Positions 61,601 through 64,000 of a stretch of 64,000 nucleotides of DNA are shown here, in pieces. The DNA is taken from contig NZ_BAGA01000111.1 of assembly GCF_000308595.1 (NCBI RefSeq), forward strand, positions 25,696 to 89,695, in the 5' to 3' direction. Below the pieces are notes generated by a model, which saw nothing but the letters and a program-made list of their open reading frames with translations, did not search any database and was not told the DNA's origin. Origin of the DNA: Nocardia higoensis NBRC 100133. GTDB lineage: Bacteria; Actinomycetota; Actinomycetes; Mycobacteriales; Mycobacteriaceae. How positions within the stretch are numbered: the stretch's first letter is position 1; each line of letters opens with the position of its first letter. The position numbers and the translations under genes are program-made.

Positions 61601-62250
61601 CAGCCGATCTCGTCGACAGCGGCTACATCATCAGCAAGTGGACCGCCGAACAACTGCTGTTCCAGGCCCGCGACCGCGGCCTGCCCGTGCGCGTCTACCG
61701 CCCCGGATTGATCTCCGGCGACCTGCAATTCGGCGCCCACAACCCCGACGACAGCTTCTGGAACATGATCCGCGCCGCCGCCCTCCTCGGCGCCGCCCCC
61801 GACGTGGCCGACGCCACCGTCTCCCTCGCCCCCGTCACCTACGTCGCCCGCGCCCTCGTCGAGATCTCCCTGCGCGCCCCCCGCGCCACCGCGTTCCACC
61901 TCGTCAACCGCAGGCCCGTCCCGGTAGCCGAGGTCCTCGACGCCCTGCGCCGCAACGGCTTCGACATCACCACCGCCGACCCCGCCGAGCTCAGTGCCCT
62001 GCTCCACCGCGAAGCCCATCGCCGCGACGCCGCGGGCGACGACACCCTCGTCCGCGCCGCCCTCCTCAGCACCGGCTACACCGACGGCATCGCCACCCTC
62101 GACTTCGACGACACCAACACCCGAGCCACCCTCCGCGGCACCGGCATCGACTGCCCCACCCTCACCCCCGCCGACCTCGACACCTACATCCGGGCCTTCC
62201 GCACCACCGGCTTCCTGCCCGCCCCCTCCCGGCCGACGCTGTCCGGCTAG
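58615..62250 (+). CDS. A-PCP-reductase NRPS with degenerate N-terminal adenylation domain; predicted threonine reductase
   Basis: A 1211-residue synthetase. Residues 25-235 resemble an adenylation N-subdomain with eroded core (CTRGGPEGVE where TSGSTGxPK is expected). Residues 240-735 are a complete A domain: YTSGSTGRPKG (about 384), FDFSVWE (A4), NMYGTTET (A5) and the K of TAHGKLDR. Residues 740-820 are a carrier with the phosphopantetheine serine in LGGTSLRM (about 769). Residues 840-1205 are an NADPH thioester reductase with GATGFLG (847-853) and YIISK. Aligned to the phenylalanine-A-domain pocket, the selectivity residues read D-F-W-N-V-G-M-V-H-K, the threonine code. The product should be threoninal or its alcohol. 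No condensation domain exists. Confidence 0.85.
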   Translation: MRSDGVPRQVPARMRTVSRRVRYANLSRIVSAAVEADPDSVLVTLGVSRRELDKRSTRWARILLARGIGARDLVVLAVSSPVDAVTAMWAVAKVGAAFGPCDPQLLSRARLGITTARDLAHEPAGSITWLLMDDPRLRTEAEQHLGEPIVQAERVRPVGPGDPAWLCTRGGPEGVEIVTVRQDEVAHALPPYDALPAELDLFAPVEQQEGAATRLVRLLLSSWHFRPSPAPEPAPPQTLADLFDAVASRCPDEIAVSAHDGRWTYAELDERANRLARRLIAHGVGPETITAVLLPRGLDLVVALLAVVKAGGAYLPIDPAYPAERIVYLLDDARPVCALTDVAADVPINLPIVTVDDEKALSSEPITDEERRAPLHPDHLAYVIYTSGSTGRPKGVQIPHRNVLALFDSTRALFDFDHTDVWTMFHSYAFDFSVWELWGALLHGGRVHLVDLDIARSPARFRALLSAERVTVLNQTPSAFHQLCAADRDSDEPLSLRHIVFGGEALDPRSLTDWFDRHGDDSPRLVNMYGTTETTVHATYQELTGNGPGGIGTGLPGLRVLVLDQRLHPVPFGVTGEIYLAGVQVARGYHHRPDLTATRFVADPLGGGTRLYRTGDLGAWGRDGTLRYLGRADDQVQVRGFRVELGEVETAVLAAPGVRHAAVLAREDVGGTRQLVAYVTGTDDHAAVRDAVAKTLPHYMVPSLVVTLDTLPLTAHGKLDRAALPAPEVTTAYRAPRDKVEHAVAAAFAEVLGLPRIGVDDDFFALGGTSLRMFGLQRALATRLDAEVPVTTLLEAGTVAELARRLRENPAPARIEGPLADTALDPDITPAGLPTHRGPATDVLLTGATGFLGAYLLRELLDRTTARVWCLVRAAGAEHGMARIHATLENYRLWEPGFATRIVAVPGDLAAPDLGLSAPDRARLAEQIHVIYHNGARVNHLEPYARLRQANVEGTREILRLATTAHAKPVHFVSTTGTVVAAGESTPVTEDVARAAADLVDSGYIISKWTAEQLLFQARDRGLPVRVYRPGLISGDLQFGAHNPDDSFWNMIRAAALLGAAPDVADATVSLAPVTYVARALVEISLRAPRATAFHLVNRRPVPVAEVLDALRRNGFDITTADPAELSALLHREAHRRDAAGDDTLVRAALLSTGYTDGIATLDFDDTNTRATLRGTGIDCPTLTPADLDTYIRAFRTTGFLPAPSRPTLSG

Positions 62251-62362
62251 CGAACCAGCCGAACGACCGCTACGGCGCGGATCCCGGGCAATTGGAACCG
62301 TGGCGGTCTCCGGTGCGTCAGATATCGTGACGTCCGTCTGCCGACCCTCAGGGAGGGAACAC

Positions 62363-62890
62363 ATGCGCATCGTTCGCGCTGCCATCGCCGCAACAGCCGC
62401 TCTCGCGCTCGCCGGGTGTGGCGGCGGTACGGAGGGCACCGCCACGCCTGCCACGCAATCACAGACGATGGACGATTTGCTCGATCCCTGCACCGATGTG
62501 CCCGACGAATGGCTGGTCGAGACCGGGCTCGACCCGTCGACCGAACGCAACATCGTCAATCCGAGTGAGATCTCATCGTGGCGGGTCTGTGGATGGAACG
62601 CTGACGGCGGACCGTACCGGACGGATCTGATGTCCAGCAGCAAGACCCTCGAACAGACGCGTGCGAACAAGACCATCGTCATCCTGGGGGATACGTCCGT
62701 TGGCGGCCGTCCGGCGCTGATCAACCGCAACGCCTCCGATACCGCTGGTGAGAACTGCTACGTCAACTTTTCTGCGGCGCAGGGCATGTTCTCCGTCGTG
62801 GTCCGCTGGCTCGGCGACACGCCACCCCAGGATCTGTGCGCACTCGCGGTGGAACACGCGACCGACCTAGAACGGCACTTGCCGAAGTAG
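62363..62890 (+). CDS. DUF3558-like lipoprotein
   Basis: A 175-residue exported lipoprotein. The signal ALALAGCGGG has a lipobox Cys19. The mature domain has DLLDPCTDVPDEWL, SWRVCGWNADGG and ENCYVNFSAAQGMFSV, the Cys-spaced DUF3558 pattern common in Nocardia and Mycobacterium. ATG 62363 follows GGGAGG. It is followed after 28 bp by a small gene, probably co-transcribed. Confidence 0.82.
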   Translation: MRIVRAAIAATAALALAGCGGGTEGTATPATQSQTMDDLLDPCTDVPDEWLVETGLDPSTERNIVNPSEISSWRVCGWNADGGPYRTDLMSSSKTLEQTRANKTIVILGDTSVGGRPALINRNASDTAGENCYVNFSAAQGMFSVVVRWLGDTPPQDLCALAVEHATDLERHLPK

Positions 62891-62918
62891 CCGAACACCA
62901 CCGGAGGGATACGTTCTC

Positions 62919-63320
62919 ATGGCGGACACACAAGAGCAGTTGAAGACGTGGCAGACCTTCAAACAGCAGGGCATAGACGGGGAATTCAAGCTCGACAGAG
63001 ACATCGGGAGTGCGCTAGCCGGCCGGTGTGACGCGCTTTTGCGCGAACTGCGCCAAATCAAGGGTGACGCAGATGGCCTCCAGTATCTCTCGGGGTACGG
63101 CGGTCTTCCGTCAGCCCAGCAGTTGCAGCAGAAGTTCCAGAAGAAGGCCGTAGGCGGTGCCGATCACGATCCCAACGACAACGCCATTTTCCGGATACAG
63201 CAGCACATCGAGATCGTCGAGACGATGCGCGACGCCTACCTCGCCGCGATCGGCGAACTACAGAACGTCGACCAGAGCAACAGCCAGCAGATGAACGCAC
63301 AGACCGATCAGGCAGGCTGA
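62919..63320 (+). CDS. Hypothetical protein paired with the DUF3558 lipoprotein
   Basis: A 133-residue helical, Gln-rich protein with no signal peptide. The start has TQEQLKTWQTFKQQGIDGEF and the end has EIVETMRDAYLAAIGELQNV. WXG100-type proteins are of similar size and helical; here no WxG turn is visible, so I do not call it one. ATG 62919 is ten bases after GGAGGG. DUF3558 genes are often followed by small secreted partners, so export by a type VII route is possible. Confidence 0.65.
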   Translation: MADTQEQLKTWQTFKQQGIDGEFKLDRDIGSALAGRCDALLRELRQIKGDADGLQYLSGYGGLPSAQQLQQKFQKKAVGGADHDPNDNAIFRIQQHIEIVETMRDAYLAAIGELQNVDQSNSQQMNAQTDQAG

Positions 63321-63573
63321 CTCGCCCCTACGCGAGACGCTCGAAAACTCCCCCGCGGCGGCCGATTCGCGACATCGATGAGTTCAGCCCGACGAGAAAC
63401 CTTTCCGGAATTAACTATTCCCGCGCGATATTCAACAATAGATAATTATATTTCACCCCTTTCATAATGGCCATTTCGGCCACCAGGGCATGAGAACGGG
63501 CTATATTTCACATATCTGCTTTTACGGTTCGACATCCCGTCGCACCGTTGCCCGACATTTCCTGGAGATAGCC
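63321..63573. other. AT-rich gene-free stretch before the last gene
   Basis: The segment around 63400-63470 is unusually AT-rich for this genome (for example AATAGATAATTATATTTCACC). It is the probable promoter region of the secreted protein gene at 63574. No further site can be supported. Confidence 0.45.
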
Positions 63574-64000
63574 ATGAGATCCTCATCCCTGCTTCGCGCC
63601 GCCGTTCTTGCCCCGGTCGCCGTCGCCACGGTGTTCTGCACGGTCACGCCGGCGAATGCCGCCACCGTCAGCGTGAACTGGAGCTGCCGCGGCACGATCC
63701 TCGGCATCGGCCAGACCTCGAGCATGAGCACATCGGTAACCGGCACCGCGCCGAGCTCGGCGGCGTCGGGTTCCGCGGTGGCCATCACCCTCACGCCGGG
63801 CGTCTCGTCAGTGCCCAGTTCGGCTTCCGGCTTCACCGTGAACAACATCAGCAACCTGAAGATGACGTTCCCGACTCCCGCGAATTCGACGCTGGTCTCG
63901 GCTACCGCATCCGGGGGTACCGTGCCGGGCACCGTCTCCACGTCGGGCGGGAATGTCGTTCTGACCGTGCCGGGTCCGATCGCCGGCGGCACCAGCTTCA
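63574..64000 (+). CDS. Secreted beta-rich protein, 5-prime part
   Basis: Translation from ATG 63574, after GGAGATAGCC, gives a signal peptide (LLRAAVLAPVAVATVFCTVTPANA) and then about 115 residues rich in Ser, Thr, Gly and Val, with an early VNWSCRGTILGIG. It is cut by the window end. The composition suggests beta strands of a surface or secreted domain. The family is not recognised. Confidence 0.7.
   Translation, partial: MRSSSLLRAAVLAPVAVATVFCTVTPANAATVSVNWSCRGTILGIGQTSSMSTSVTGTAPSSAASGSAVAITLTPGVSSVPSSASGFTVNNISNLKMTFPTPANSTLVSATASGGTVPGTVSTSGGNVVLTVPGPIAGGTSF

Noticed and set aside
62919..63320. WXG100/ESX-type substrate
   Set aside because: Size and helicity fit, but no W-x-G turn is present.
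1..64000. CRISPR arrays and rRNA genes
   Set aside because: No regularly spaced repeats of the right size and no rRNA-like sequence were seen.

Overview
The window is high-GC actinobacterial DNA, most likely from Nocardia or a close mycolic-acid relative. The clues are the SCO6880/PrgI-type conjugation proteins, cutinase-like proteins, a DUF3558 lipoprotein, a glycosyltransferase-87 (DUF2029) mannosyltransferase and an A-PCP-reductase NRPS. The genus is inferred from gene content only.

Region 1 (1-2.6 kb): the start of a minus-strand M20 peptidase cut by the window edge, a HEPN-like protein, a GNAT acetyltransferase and a small unknown gene. No left attachment site was found, so I cannot say whether these genes are chromosome or element cargo.

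Region 2 (2.6-42.6 kb): an integrative conjugative element (ICE-like) ending at a tRNA-Ala(GGC) gene. From right to left it carries a tyrosine integrase (41198-42448), a KfrA-like coiled-coil DNA-binding protein, two IS clusters around a CBASS anti-phage operon, an excisionase-like protein, an XRE/MmyB-type regulator on the plus strand, and a roughly 25-kb minus-strand transfer operon (about 29.1 down to 3.65 kb). The operon encodes a type IV secretion apparatus: VirB4-like ATPase, SCO6880-like protein, TrbL/VirB6-like protein, pilin-sized membrane protein, cell-wall hydrolase and VirD4-like coupling protein. It also encodes cutinase/lipase-like proteins and five related ~300-residue proteins of unknown function. 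At least thirteen neighbouring genes overlap by ATGA or GTGA, which suggests a translationally coupled transcript. No relaxase is recognisable. The two IS clusters are nested: an IS3 sits in a decayed IS5 transposase with a 4-bp duplication, and an IS256 sits in an ISL3 transposase with an 8-bp duplication.

The CBASS operon (36243-33735, minus) encodes a 54-residue protein, a CD-NTase, a Cap15-like 2TM/beta-barrel effector and a 199-residue protein of unknown function. It is visibly AT-richer than its surroundings and flanked by insertion sequences, as expected for acquired defence cargo.

Region 3 (42.6-64 kb): ordinary chromosome. It holds a DsbA-like thioredoxin-fold protein, an MFS exporter, phosphoglucomutase, two CrcB fluoride channel subunits, a TetR regulator, an aldonolactone oxidase, a sirtuin, an MpaB-type oxygenase, a low-molecular-weight phosphatase/ArsC protein, a glyoxalase-fold protein with an AraC regulator, a threonine-dehydratase-like enzyme, a stray relative of the ICE pilin-like gene, a mannosyltransferase, a broken cyclase gene, a Tat-exported berberine-bridge-type oxidase, an A-PCP-R synthetase predicted to reduce threonine to its aldehyde, a DUF3558 lipoprotein with a small partner, and the start of a secreted protein.
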